Shown one piece after another: positions 36,904 through 44,902 of a DNA stretch of 64,000 nt. A model generated the notes under the pieces. It had not been told where the DNA came from and did no database searches. It was given only the letters and a program-made list of their open reading frames with translations. Position 1 is the stretch's first letter; the number at the start of each line of letters is the position of its first letter. The DNA comes from Nostoc sp. HK-01 (lineage in GTDB: Bacteria > Cyanobacteriota > Cyanobacteriia > Cyanobacteriales > Nostocaceae). Location of the stretch: positions 248,001 to 312,000 of the forward strand of contig AP018318.1 in assembly GCA_003990705.1 (NCBI GenBank). Reading direction: 5' to 3'. Made by a program: the position numbers and the translations under genes.

Positions 36904-37497
36904 TTATTGCCAAAAATCAGTAACCTCATACCCCAGTTCTGCCAACATCTGCCTGAGCAAAGGTAAACTGAGACCGATGACATTGCTGTGACAACCTGCA
37001 ATTTGCTCAATAAACAAACTACCAAAACCTTCTAATGCAAAAGCACCAGCGCATTTGAGGGGTTCGCCAGTAGCTACATAAGCTTGGATAGCGCGATCGC
37101 TCATTTTGGCAAAATATACCTTTGTTACCTGACACTCGACTAAAGTCCGGTTTTGTGAAGTGTCAATTAACACATGGCCAGTGTATAAGTCGCCAATATT
37201 ACCTTGCATTAATTGCCAACGAGCGATCGCTTCTGCTGCATCTGCTGGTTTACCATAAATCTCACCATCAATAGCCAAAACTGAATCACAACCCATAATC
37301 AAAGCCGATGGAAACTGGGGTGCGATAGTTTCTGCTTTACGTTGAGCTAGAACTTGCACTAACTCAGCAGGTTCACTCAGTTGGATTTGTGACTCATCAA
37401 AATCACTCGGTTTAACTATTGGTTCAATCCCAACAGTTTGCAGCAAGCGACGACGGGCTGGAGAAGCCGAAGCCAGTATAAATTGAAGAATGTTCAT
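36904..37497 (-). CDS. maf: Maf-family nucleotide pyrophosphatase
   Basis: House-cleaning hydrolase of non-canonical or excess nucleoside triphosphates, 197 residues. Hallmarks are [12 protein letters not shown] at the N-terminus, the acidic [22 protein letters not shown] and [18 protein letters not shown] near the C-terminus. The start may be the ATG at 37497 or one two codons upstream at 37503. Both lie inside a GTCAATT-type heptamer array, so no normal Shine-Dalgarno exists. Confidence 0.93.
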   Translation of the reverse strand: MNILQFILASASPARRRLLQTVGIEPIVKPSDFDESQIQLSEPAELVQVLAQRKAETIAPQFPSALIMGCDSVLAIDGEIYGKPADAAEAIARWQLMQGNIGDLYTGHVLIDTSQNRTLVECQVTKVYFAKMSDRAIQAYVATGEPLKCAGAFALEGFGSLFIEQIAGCHSNVIGLSLPLLRQMLAELGYEVTDFWQ

Positions 37498-37533
37498 TGT
37501 CATTTGTCAATGGTCAAAAGTCAATTGTCACAC
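37492..37533. repeat. Heptamer array (GTCAATT type), six units over the maf start
   Basis: In-phase units GTTCATT, GTCATTT, GTCAATG, GTCAAAA, GTCAATT, GTCACAC. The first unit contains the maf start codon in reverse complement. A looser CCCTAG/CCCTACT-type array follows at about 37585-37612. Confidence 0.85.
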
Positions 37534-37650
37534 ACTGGCTTTTCTCTTCTGCCTTTTGACTTGAAAGCGCTGATTCAAAATACTAATCCCTAGCCTCTCG
37601 TCCCTACTCCATTCATGGTTATGAATTTTGTCGTCGGGACTGCCTTTTGA

Positions 37651-38196
37651 TTAATACACTGTGAAAGAATCGACAACATTTTCCATAGTCCGTTTAACCT
37701 TCGCCCAACGTTTTTCCGGAATTGAGGCGTTGAAAGTAAACAACTTGCCACGACTAACAGCAACACTAGCGATGTTATGTCTTTGCTGATTATTCGGTAG
37801 TTTCACTAAATACTCTAATATATAGTAGATTTTACCTTCATCGTCTTTTTCTCGTGCATCAACTAATTCGGCTGTACGACCAGAATCTGAAGGTGCAAGG
37901 GCTGCTTTTCCCAACTTATACCCAACTTCTGTGGGAGCGCCCAGTTCTTTTAAAGTTTTACCTTCTGAAACAGGACTAATGACCACCGAGACATTTTCGG
38001 ATATTTCGATCAAATCATGGAAGACTACATCAGGGCCATTAGCAACTTTAACAGGTAGCCAGCCGTTGGGGTATGAAAATTGATAGCCATCAGCAGTATC
38101 GACATAGCTTTTAAATCCAGCCGCAGCAGCTACACCAGGATTACTCAAGCTGAAGCTCAAAATTAATAAAAAAATAATTGCAATTCGTTTCCACAT
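37651..38196 (-). CDS. PsbP-like (CyanoP) photosystem II-associated protein
   Basis: A 181-residue exported protein of the PsbP fold. A signal peptide (about 1-24) ends GVAAAAG. The mature domain opens FKSYVDTADGYQFSYPNGWLPVK, the PsbP signature, and continues with VVFHDLIEISENVSVVISP. It probably sits on the lumenal side of photosystem II and helps assembly. Synechocystis CyanoP is, as I recall, a lipoprotein. No cysteine is present in this leader, so this copy appears soluble or is a paralogue. Confidence 0.87.
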   Translation of the reverse strand: MWKRIAIIFLLILSFSLSNPGVAAAAGFKSYVDTADGYQFSYPNGWLPVKVANGPDVVFHDLIEISENVSVVISPVSEGKTLKELGAPTEVGYKLGKAALAPSDSGRTAELVDAREKDDEGKIYYILEYLVKLPNNQQRHNIASVAVSRGKLFTFNASIPEKRWAKVKRTMENVVDSFTVY

Positions 38197-38312
38197 TGTT
38201 AAAAATTCCTTTGGGCTGGAAGCAACAAAAGTTAAGCATTATGTATCGTTTTTATTGTCCCACCAACTGGGTCGTAGCGGATAAGGCATCACAAGGGGAG
38301 ATTTAGTTATAT

Positions 38313-38927
38313 ATGCTGACAACTATCGAATTGCGCTGGTTTTACCCTAGTCAGATCCCAATAGAGATTGAAGAATGGTTTCCCCAAAACTGTTCACCAG
38401 AAAAGCGAGAAGACTTTTACCTTTACGCGCCACAATGCGATTATTTGGGAATTAAACTGCGCCAAGAACGCTTAGAAGTCAAGTGGCGTAAAGCAGAATT
38501 AGGTGTACTGCGTTTTGGTGAATTAATAGAAGGTAAGGCCGAAAAGTGGGGTAAGTGGATATGCAACGATTCCACAGGAGAAAGTTTTCAGCCTGCAATG
38601 GTGTTTGCTAATTCTGTTTGGGTGAATGTTCAAAAACTGCGCCGTTTGCAATCATATAAAATTTTACCAGACTCTTCCGTACAGGCGGTTGCTATCAATG
38701 AAAGTATTGATAACGGTTGTAGTATGGAAATTACGCAACTGCGAATTCAGGAGCAAACTTGGTGGAGCCTAGCATTGGAAGCTGTCGGAGAATATACTCA
38801 TCTGCAAGAAAATCTCCATCTAATGGCAAGTTGTGTATTTAATAACTATCGAGGGATAAAACTCATAGCTGCAAATTCTTATGCTTATCCCCATTGGCTA
38901 GATTTGATTTTGGGGAAATATAGCTAA
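38313..38927 (+). CDS. Conserved hypothetical protein
   Basis: A 204-residue soluble protein starting MLTTIELRWFYPSQIP, rich in Trp and Glu. The beta-strand pattern (YLYAPQCDYLGIKLRQERLEVKWRK) and the order ELRWF...D.YL.....E.KWR faintly resemble a CYTH-type barrel, but I cannot confirm it. There is no signal peptide or membrane segment. It is flanked downstream by a decayed mobile-element island. Confidence 0.7.
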   Translation: MLTTIELRWFYPSQIPIEIEEWFPQNCSPEKREDFYLYAPQCDYLGIKLRQERLEVKWRKAELGVLRFGELIEGKAEKWGKWICNDSTGESFQPAMVFANSVWVNVQKLRRLQSYKILPDSSVQAVAINESIDNGCSMEITQLRIQEQTWWSLALEAVGEYTHLQENLHLMASCVFNNYRGIKLIAANSYAYPHWLDLILGKYS

Positions 38928-39030
38928 TACACTCAGTCTTGACAAGGCTTTGATAAATCAACACTGTCCTAAACTAAATGATTAGTACAGGTCGGTGTAA
39001 ATAAACAGACCATCTGTAATTGCTAAAAGG

Positions 39031-39650
39031 CTAGAACACCGATTCAGTAATCGCAGAAGAAAAGAAAAATCAACCCAGGGTGAAGTAAATAATGGAAGAG
39101 AAAATAGAAAAAACGCTTAGTAGACAACACTTATAGCAATAAACAAGCTTTGAGGGAGATTGAATAAAGTCTCAAGGAGAGGCATAACTAAAATCGTTGT
39201 AAATTCAGGTAATAAATGTGCATGAGCAACAGCGAATTTACGTATGCGACCCCAGATATGGCAGCCGCCGATAGAGCTATCCGCATTAGAGCAAAGTATC
39301 GTCAAGCGAATTAAACGAGCAAAGCTGTTTACGTTCTTACGGCAATATCGCCATCAATTATTTGATAGTGTTTCGATTCATCCTGATGAACCATTGTTTC
39401 AGGAATTAAAACAACGTCAATTCACTTCTGCTGGTCGTGCCAAGCTCCGAGAACGTGTTGCCGTCGAGCATTCTTTATCTCATATTGGTCGCTGGCAGAC
39501 AGATCAAGCTCGTTATGTTGGTTCCCGCAAAAATTTATTTGACCTTCGCCGTACTGCCGTCGTCCATAATCTTCATGTCCTTGCAAAAATTTTTACTCTC
39601 ACTACTGAGCTATCTGTTACTTCATCTTGATTACTGAATCGGTGTTCTAG
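39031..39650. mobile_element. Internally deleted insertion sequence with perfect terminal repeats
   Basis: The termini are perfect inverted repeats, AACACCGATTCAGTAATC at 39035-39052 and its reverse complement at 39629-39646. Both are flanked by CTAG (39031-39034 and 39647-39650), which I read as a 4-bp target duplication. The 612-bp body is too short for a complete element. It holds only a transposase C-terminal fragment, with about 190 bp of stop-ridden sequence before it. A solo relative of the terminus lies at 49279-49296. Confidence 0.85.
39244..39630 (+). pseudogene. C-terminal fragment of a DDE transposase
   Basis: The 128-residue frame ends in AKLRERVAVEHSLSHIGRW, then QARYVGSRKNLFDLRRTAVVHNLHVLAK. 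That layout is the terminal part of DDE transposases of the IS4/IS5/IS1182 type, with the catalytic Glu in VEHS. The N-terminal domain and first two catalytic Asp residues are missing. The frame opens inside the element and stops 1 bp into the right terminal repeat. Non-functional alone. Confidence 0.8.
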
Positions 39651-39651
39651 T

Positions 39652-39843
39652 ATCGAGTTACGCAAACGCTTTTCAAATCATACACAACAATCTAAAGTTT
39701 CGGCTAAGAATTTAGCAGAATTTTTAGCATCGGTAGAAGCTCAAGAAGCTCTATTAGAACAGCGTTCCTATGATGCAGAAGTTAAGGAAGTCTTCAGAGT
39801 AATTGAGGGCGGAATAGCGGCAACAAGCCGTAATATCACGTAA
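39652..39843 (+). pseudogene. Truncated gene fragment of unknown type
   Basis: A 63-codon open segment directly right of the insertion sequence reads IELRKRFSNHTQQSKVSAKN and ends EGGIAATSRNIT before TAA at 39841-39843. It has no start and looks like the tail of a larger helical protein. I cannot assign it. It may belong to the same decayed transposon as the adjacent tniQ remnant. Confidence 0.4.
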
Positions 39844-39958
39844 TGCCTCTGCTGACTCTTCTATTTTTACTTTGGTGACTCCAGCCATTAACGTCTGCCC
39901 ATATTTCTTCCTTAACTATCTTTATCATTTTTTTAGTGAAATAGTATTAGCTAGTGCA

Positions 39959-40824
39959 TTAGAAACATACGAATCTTGGGATTTAAAAAAGCCATTAATT
40001 CCACAACGTAGTCGTCTGGTTACTGTTCAAAGTGTGGAGAGTGGTTAGGCATAAATCAATGCCTTAAAACATTTACAGATGATGAAGTATCAATAAATTT
40101 ACAGTTGGAGTGGCAGTCTTGGACTGCCAATGTTGTAGAAGAGTTAATTTTAGCTACTCAAAGCTTTGAATCTCCCCCATCCAAGGAAAATATTACAAAA
40201 TCATTAAATTTAGTTATTGATAAAGTTGCAGAAAATAATGCAGCTGCATTTTCTCGTCTTACTGGAGTACCAAGAAATAGTTTGTGGATGTGGCAATCTA
40301 CTAAAACTTTGCCAGAGCTAAATATACTTCTGAAGATTTGTTACGAATTAGAGATATCGTTGGTAGAATTTCTTGCTCCAAAAAATCTAGTCACTAAATC
40401 TTTTACAAAAATTTCGCAGAAGTACCTCCAACTTTCTCGCACACCAAGGGTATCTCCAAAAGTTTTCGACCAACATAAAGTAAGAGATGCTTTATTAGCA
40501 ATACTTGCAGCTAATGAAGAACCACCACCAACAATGGAAGAAGTTGCAAAGCGGTTAGGTCATCACAATAGAACTATTTCTAGACACTTTCCAGATTTGT
40601 GTAGTGCTATTTCTGCTAAATGTCATGATTACAATAAAGCTTGTCGTCTCAAAAGCATAGAAAAATTGTGCGATGACGTTAGAGAGATTGTCCTTAGCTT
40701 TAATGCTCAGGGTATCTATCCAACAAAAGCTCGCGTTTGTGAATTAATTACAAATCCTGGATGTTTTAGATATAAACAAATCCGCGCTGCTTTTAATGAT
40801 GCACGACGTGAGATTGGTTTATAA
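39959..40824 (+). pseudogene. tniQ: Broken tniQ/tnsD-family transposon gene
   Basis: The N-terminal TniQ motif is seen at 39962-40018 (ESWDLKKPLIPQRSRL). It is joined out of frame to a zinc-ribbon end (YCSKCGEWLG, 40021-40050) and then a long intact C-terminal region. Some 200 residues between the RSRL motif and the zinc ribbon are gone, by my recollection of family layout. The C-terminal part has a helix-turn-helix (FSRLTGVPRNSLWMWQ), then SPKVFDQHKV, MEEVAKRLGHHNRTISRHFP, and an end FNDARREIGL. The product is a target-selector of Tn7/Tn5053-like elements. A TTG-started 239-residue C-terminal piece (from 40105) remains open. It lies 139 bp from tRNA-Val. Confidence 0.75.
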
Positions 40825-40850
40825 GCTGTTATAGTTTTACCTATACGCTT

Positions 40851-40953
40851 TAAAAGCCGGAACCATAACTTTGCCGCCTTTTATTGGAAGCATAAGCTTG
40901 CCGTTGCGGCAAAGTTATGGGTAAAGTCACAGCCATATTTTAGTGGCGGCTTT
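40851..40953. repeat. Nested inverted repeat between tniQ remnant and tRNA-Val
   Basis: CCATAACTTTGCCGC (40863-40877) is perfectly complementary to GCGGCAAAGTTATGG (40906-40920) across a 28-nt loop. An outer pair AAAGCCG / CGGCTTT lies at about 40852-40858 and 40947-40953. Possible roles are the terminator of one or both converging genes, a transposon-end relic, or a structured RNA. Confidence 0.65.
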
Positions 40954-40962
40954 CTTGTAAAA

Positions 40963-41035
<73 letters not shown>

Positions 41036-41128
41036 GTTCATTTCACTAACAATCAATATAGCAAAATATTTTGAATCGCGCTAGTATTTTTGAGAAAAAA
41101 TTTTTTCCTTGTTTTTGAGAACCTGTAA

Positions 41129-41746
41129 ATGCCCTCTGGTCAAACGCACGATCGCATTACTTTATGGGCTTTGCCGTTGGTGGCGGGTGTGTCTTTCTGG
41201 CAGACTCGCAGTAGCAGCGTGACTCTGTTGGTGGCTGGTGGGTTTATGTTTGGCGGTCTGATGTTTGGCCCCGATTTAGATATTTACTCTCGGCAATATC
41301 AACGCTGGGGATACTTGCGGTGGATTTGGCTACCTTATCAAAAAAGCTTGCGTCATCGTTCTTTCTTATCACACGGGCCGATTATTGGCACGACGCTGCG
41401 GGTAATTTACCTTTTGGTGTTGCTGGCGATCGCAGCGTTAATCGTGTCAGTAATTATCGAAAAACTGGGAAGCACCGCATTTAATTGGCAAGCTTTAGGT
41501 AAAAATGTCGAGCGATCGCTTGTTGGTTATAGTACAGAATATCTTGCCCTATTTCTTGGTTTGGAACTCGGCGCGATGAGTCATTCTCTTAGCGATTGGG
41601 GCGGTTCGGCATATAAGCGAATGCAAAAGCAGGGAATTCGCGGTTTAATTCCTCACAAAGTCAAGAAACGTAAAGTATCAAGTCGCATTAGTCAGCCTAA
41701 ACCTAAACCTAAACTTAAATCTAATAATAAGAAACCAAAATTGTAA
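41129..41746 (+). CDS. DUF2227-type metal-binding membrane protein
   Basis: A 205-residue protein with MPSGQTHDRIT, GPDLDIYSRQY, RHRSFLSHGP and HSLSDW. These His/Asp motifs define the DUF2227 'putative metal-binding' family, related in layout to YdjM/LexA-regulated membrane hydrolases. Transmembrane helices lie at about 28-45, 90-110 and 138-155. The C-terminal tail (about 175-205) is strongly basic (PKPKPKLK), encoded by a short CCTAAA tandem repeat near 41697-41714. Function unknown. Confidence 0.85.
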   Translation: MPSGQTHDRITLWALPLVAGVSFWQTRSSSVTLLVAGGFMFGGLMFGPDLDIYSRQYQRWGYLRWIWLPYQKSLRHRSFLSHGPIIGTTLRVIYLLVLLAIAALIVSVIIEKLGSTAFNWQALGKNVERSLVGYSTEYLALFLGLELGAMSHSLSDWGGSAYKRMQKQGIRGLIPHKVKKRKVSSRISQPKPKPKLKSNNKKPKL

Positions 41747-41929
41747 TCCTGTTGCTATCCTCACAAGTTCCTCAAATTGTTCTTCTAAATTAACAGTGTA
41801 GGTAAGACAAGCTTTATTTACTTAGGCGTGTTCCCGCTGATTCATCTGTGCATTCTGACTCCTGAATTCTATTTATATCAAGCAGCTACTAAAGTTTTTC
41901 CCCATAAAAATCAATTAGGAGAAGAATTT

Positions 41930-42097
41930 ATGTCTATTGCCAAAATAATACAATCAATTACAGATGGTACGACGCAAGTTTTCACTTATATTTTAGGTGC
42001 AGCCAAGAGAATTTTTAGTCCTAGAGATGATAATTACCCAGAAACGGGCGTTCAACCATTTAAAGGTGATATTTCTGAAGATAAACGTAGACATTAA
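41930..42097 (+). CDS. Small cyanobacterial protein, hypothetical
   Basis: A 55-residue protein from the ATG at 41930, preceded by AGGAGA at ideal spacing. The frame can be extended to 41828, but that extension is unconvincing. It has an amphipathic helix (IAKIIQSITDGTTQVFTYILGAAKRIF) and a polar tail ending with the conserved-looking DDNYPETGVQPFKGDI. I recall similar short proteins in other Nostocales. Function unknown. Confidence 0.65.
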   Translation: MSIAKIIQSITDGTTQVFTYILGAAKRIFSPRDDNYPETGVQPFKGDISEDKRRH

Positions 42098-42147
42098 GGT
42101 TATATGGGCGACTAAGTAAGTCGCCCCAATCAAGTAAGGCGGCAAAT

Positions 42148-42543
42148 ATGATTACTGTTAGGAAAATTAACGATGAGTTAGCGATCGCCGGACAAATTAC
42201 ATTAGACCAATTACAGGAATTGGCTAATGAGGGTTACAAGTCTATACTCAATTTGCGATCGCTAGATGAAGCAAACTCATTAGATAACGAACAAGCAAAA
42301 GTGGAGTTGTTAGGATTACAGTATATTAATTTTCCGACAAATTTGAGAGAAATTAATCATCAAGCCGCACTCGAAATTTTTCGAGTTATCAATCAATCAT
42401 CAAAACCTACGTTGATTCATTGTGATGATGCTATTCGTTCAGCTGCCATAGTCTTTTTATATATTGCTACTAAACAAGGTGTGACTTTTGAAAACGCACT
42501 CCAACAAACTATCAATTTAGGCTTAATTTCTTTTCATTGCTAA
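42148..42543 (+). CDS. Beta-lactamase hydrolase-like (DUF442-type) phosphatase-fold protein
   Basis: A 131-residue protein of the BLH/DUF442 dual-specificity-phosphatase-like family. The N-terminus VRKINDELAIAGQITLDQLQ and NLRSLDEAN are typical. The P-loop reads HCDDAIRSA. The nucleophile Cys and the Arg are kept at C-x4-R spacing, but the usual Ser-Gly of HCxSGxRS is Asp-Ala. Some activity is possible but the loop is atypical. Related proteins are linked to sulfide or redox responses. Confidence 0.8.
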   Translation: MITVRKINDELAIAGQITLDQLQELANEGYKSILNLRSLDEANSLDNEQAKVELLGLQYINFPTNLREINHQAALEIFRVINQSSKPTLIHCDDAIRSAAIVFLYIATKQGVTFENALQQTINLGLISFHC

Positions 42544-42655
42544 AAAATATTCTGTACTCATCAATATTTGTGAGCGAATTATTTTTATTTTTTTATAAAA
42601 ACACCATGATTGGTGCCTCATCATCAAAAATCCACATTAAAAGAGGCGATTTAAA

Positions 42656-43015
42656 ATGACTAAAACTTTGATTAATCTGACAATATCCATAGTTGTTCAA
42701 GAGCTTGAGAGTATTTTAGACACTTACCCTCATCATCCCTATCAGGAAGCTTTTGCCAATCCAGATATTAGGCAAACCCTAGTTGCTTATATTTTAAGCA
42801 GAATTCCCAATCAGTACATCACAGTTGATGCCTCAGAAAAACCAGAATTTAATTGTTCCGAATCTATGTGTCGTTCTTTAGAACGTTCATTGCACTTAGA
42901 ATCCGTTATTCGCCAAGGAATTGAAAAAGTCTTAGGTGAAGCAGTGGAGGATATTCATCGCTACATCCCCGAAGCAGTCGATCCCAATTTAGCTGCATCT
43001 CATTGGTTTGGCTAA
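42656..43015 (+). CDS. Small conserved protein, possibly ComFB-like
   Basis: A 119-residue helical protein. The segment VVQELESILDTYP, then DIRQTLVAYILSRIPNQYITVD, resembles the layout of ComFB-domain proteins (DI-x-A-LNRLPxxYV). In cyanobacteria these have been connected with c-di-GMP or competence functions. The similarity is partial, and the Cys residues (FNCSESMC) are placed differently. AGAGG precedes the ATG. Confidence 0.55.
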   Translation: MTKTLINLTISIVVQELESILDTYPHHPYQEAFANPDIRQTLVAYILSRIPNQYITVDASEKPEFNCSESMCRSLERSLHLESVIRQGIEKVLGEAVEDIHRYIPEAVDPNLAASHWFG

Positions 43016-43151
43016 GAAGACAATTGAATGAGACTGTTGGCGATCGCCAATGAGTGCTACAAAAAAGATAAATAGTTAATTCCTCTCATATTGGGAACTT
43101 AGTGTGTAAAATTCGTGTCTTTCAAAGCACTGAGAAACTTATGTAATCGCA

Positions 43152-43646
43152 ATGTCGAAAACATCTTTAAATAGAGGGATACAATTATCTTTGACGATAT
43201 TGGCTTTCTGCGTCACATCAACAACTAATACCATCACTAATGCTCAAGAAGCACCACCGATATTTGGAGATGTGACTGTCAACCATCCATTTTCCCCAGA
43301 TCCTCTAACTGTTCGGGGAATGAGTGGCGGTTCATTCTCTGGGAGTAAAATTGCTGGTAGGAGAGAAACACTTACTGGGCCTTGTGATGGATTTGTGGAT
43401 GAGGCACCAGACCATACCTTAGCACTCACAACCAAATTTGATTATCTCAAATTACAAGTGCAGAGTCCCCAGGATGTAACTATGATTGTTAAAGGGCCTG
43501 GTGGTACATGGTGTAATGACGATTTCGAGGGCAAAAATCCTGGTATGAGTGGTGAATGGCTACCAGGAAATTATCAAATTTGGGTAGGTTCATACAAAGA
43601 AGGTCAATATTACCCTTACACGTTGAAGATTACGGAAGTGAAATAG
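43152..43646 (+). CDS. Secreted beta-rich protein, hypothetical
   Basis: A 164-residue exported protein. A signal peptide (about 1-32) ends TNAQEA. The mature part has GMSGGSFSGSKIAGR, a Cys in GPCDGFVDEAPDH and a second in GGTWCNDDFEGKNPG, which probably form a disulphide. It ends with LPGNYQIWVGSYKEGQYYPYTLKI, a pattern seen in pre-peptidase-like beta-sandwich domains of bacterial exoproteins. Function unknown. Confidence 0.75.
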   Translation: MSKTSLNRGIQLSLTILAFCVTSTTNTITNAQEAPPIFGDVTVNHPFSPDPLTVRGMSGGSFSGSKIAGRRETLTGPCDGFVDEAPDHTLALTTKFDYLKLQVQSPQDVTMIVKGPGGTWCNDDFEGKNPGMSGEWLPGNYQIWVGSYKEGQYYPYTLKITEVK

Positions 43647-43713
43647 TTCAGAAGGCTTACATTCTCAACTTTCAGCAGCATATTGATTACCTGAATTGAT
43701 GTAGATTCAGGTT

Positions 43714-44664
43714 CTACCTTTCCTGGAGACGTTGTTCAATCCTCAAGGCTGATTGATCTCTAGCTAAATTACCTTGTAAACCACCAGTGTGAACAAGCAG
43801 TAGGCGATCGCCTTTACTAAAAAATCCTTGTTGTAATAAATCCATCACCCCATAAAACATCTTGGCGGTGTAGACGTAATCTAAAGGTATACCGTGGGTT
43901 TGGTGAAATTGCTGGCTAAACTTGAGTAGTTCATCGTTGATTTTGGCATAACCGCCGAAGTGGTAATCACAGATTAATTCCCCCGTACACACAGAGTTAT
44001 TTGGTGTTGGTAAACCAGAAGCAAGATAACTCTGTAATAAGCTGTCAATTTCTGATTGCAGAAATGAACCATTTTTGAGGATGGGAAAAGCGATTCCTCT
44101 CTGCTTGTGAGTTAGTGAAAGTAAAATCCCTGCAAAAGTCGTACCTGTACCACAAGCAACGCAAACAATATCAAAGTCTCCAACTTCTGGGAGTATTTCT
44201 GTACAACCGCGCACACCGTTTAAGTTACTTCCACCTTCAGGAATGATAAATACTTCACCGTAGCGTTCTTTTAGCTGTGCGTGTAATTCTGTGGTGTGGC
44301 GTTGTCTGTAAGTAGTGCGATCGCAATATACAAGCTGCATACCCTGTTGTACAGCAAAACTTAAAGTAGGATTCAGTGGTAATCTTTCCTCACCACGGAT
44401 AACCCCAATTGTCTGCAATCCAAATAATTTCCCTGCGCCTGCGGTTGCAAAAATATGGTTAGAATAAGCACCGCCAAAGGTTAGCAGTTGGGAAAAATTC
44501 TTCTCCTCAGCCTCTAAAAGATTGTATTTCAACTTAAACCACTTATTCCCATTCACCCACGGGTGCATTAAGTCGAGACGCAGCACTGATAGTTTTATCC
44601 CAGCACGTTGGGTAATGTTGCAATGAATCTGTTGAGTAGGCGGAGGAAGAAAGATTGAGGACAT
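43714..44664 (-). CDS. PLP-dependent ACC deaminase / D-cysteine desulfhydrase family enzyme
   Basis: A 316-residue fold-type II PLP enzyme. The PLP lysine is in NGNKWFKLK (Lys41). LLTFGGAYSNHIFATA follows, with the Ser/Asn pair that stacks on the cofactor; a Gly-rich phosphate loop is in VACGTGTTFAGI. Members deaminate 1-aminocyclopropane-1-carboxylate or desulfhydrate D-cysteine. The sequence does not show which. It faces away from flv3, with a strong palindrome in the gap. Confidence 0.87.
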   Translation of the reverse strand: MSSIFLPPPTQQIHCNITQRAGIKLSVLRLDLMHPWVNGNKWFKLKYNLLEAEEKNFSQLLTFGGAYSNHIFATAGAGKLFGLQTIGVIRGEERLPLNPTLSFAVQQGMQLVYCDRTTYRQRHTTELHAQLKERYGEVFIIPEGGSNLNGVRGCTEILPEVGDFDIVCVACGTGTTFAGILLSLTHKQRGIAFPILKNGSFLQSEIDSLLQSYLASGLPTPNNSVCTGELICDYHFGGYAKINDELLKFSQQFHQTHGIPLDYVYTAKMFYGVMDLLQQGFFSKGDRLLLVHTGGLQGNLARDQSALRIEQRLQER

Positions 44665-44691
44665 GGAGACTATTGCACTTCTAATGGCCTT

Positions 44692-44726
44692 CAGATACCC
44701 GACTTCTTCAAGAATTCGGGTATCTG
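44692..44726. repeat. Near-perfect 35-nt palindrome
   Basis: CAGATACCCGA (44692-44702) pairs with TCGGGTATCTG (44716-44726), and the inner TTCTT/AAGAA extends the stem to 17 bp with one mismatch and a one-base centre. Related GATACCCGACTTCTT palindromes are, as I recall, dispersed in Nostoc genomes. It lies upstream of the ACC-deaminase-like gene and could form a cruciform. Confidence 0.75.
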
Positions 44727-44902
44727 CTCATTTAAAAACTAATGATAAACATTGATTAATTACAATGCTAAACCAATTTTAATCATAAATAAAACTTCCT
44801 GATGAGTAACTTTAGAAATTGGCATTTTACCAAATGAAAATAACAGTTCAATATAAGAGTAAGCAGATTCACTCCAGATAAATTTCTTTTTGGAGAAACC
44901 CA

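Noticed and set aside
41697-41714. CCTAAA repeats resembling telomere sequence
   Set aside because: They encode the Pro-Lys tail of the DUF2227 protein; a short coding repeat is enough explanation.
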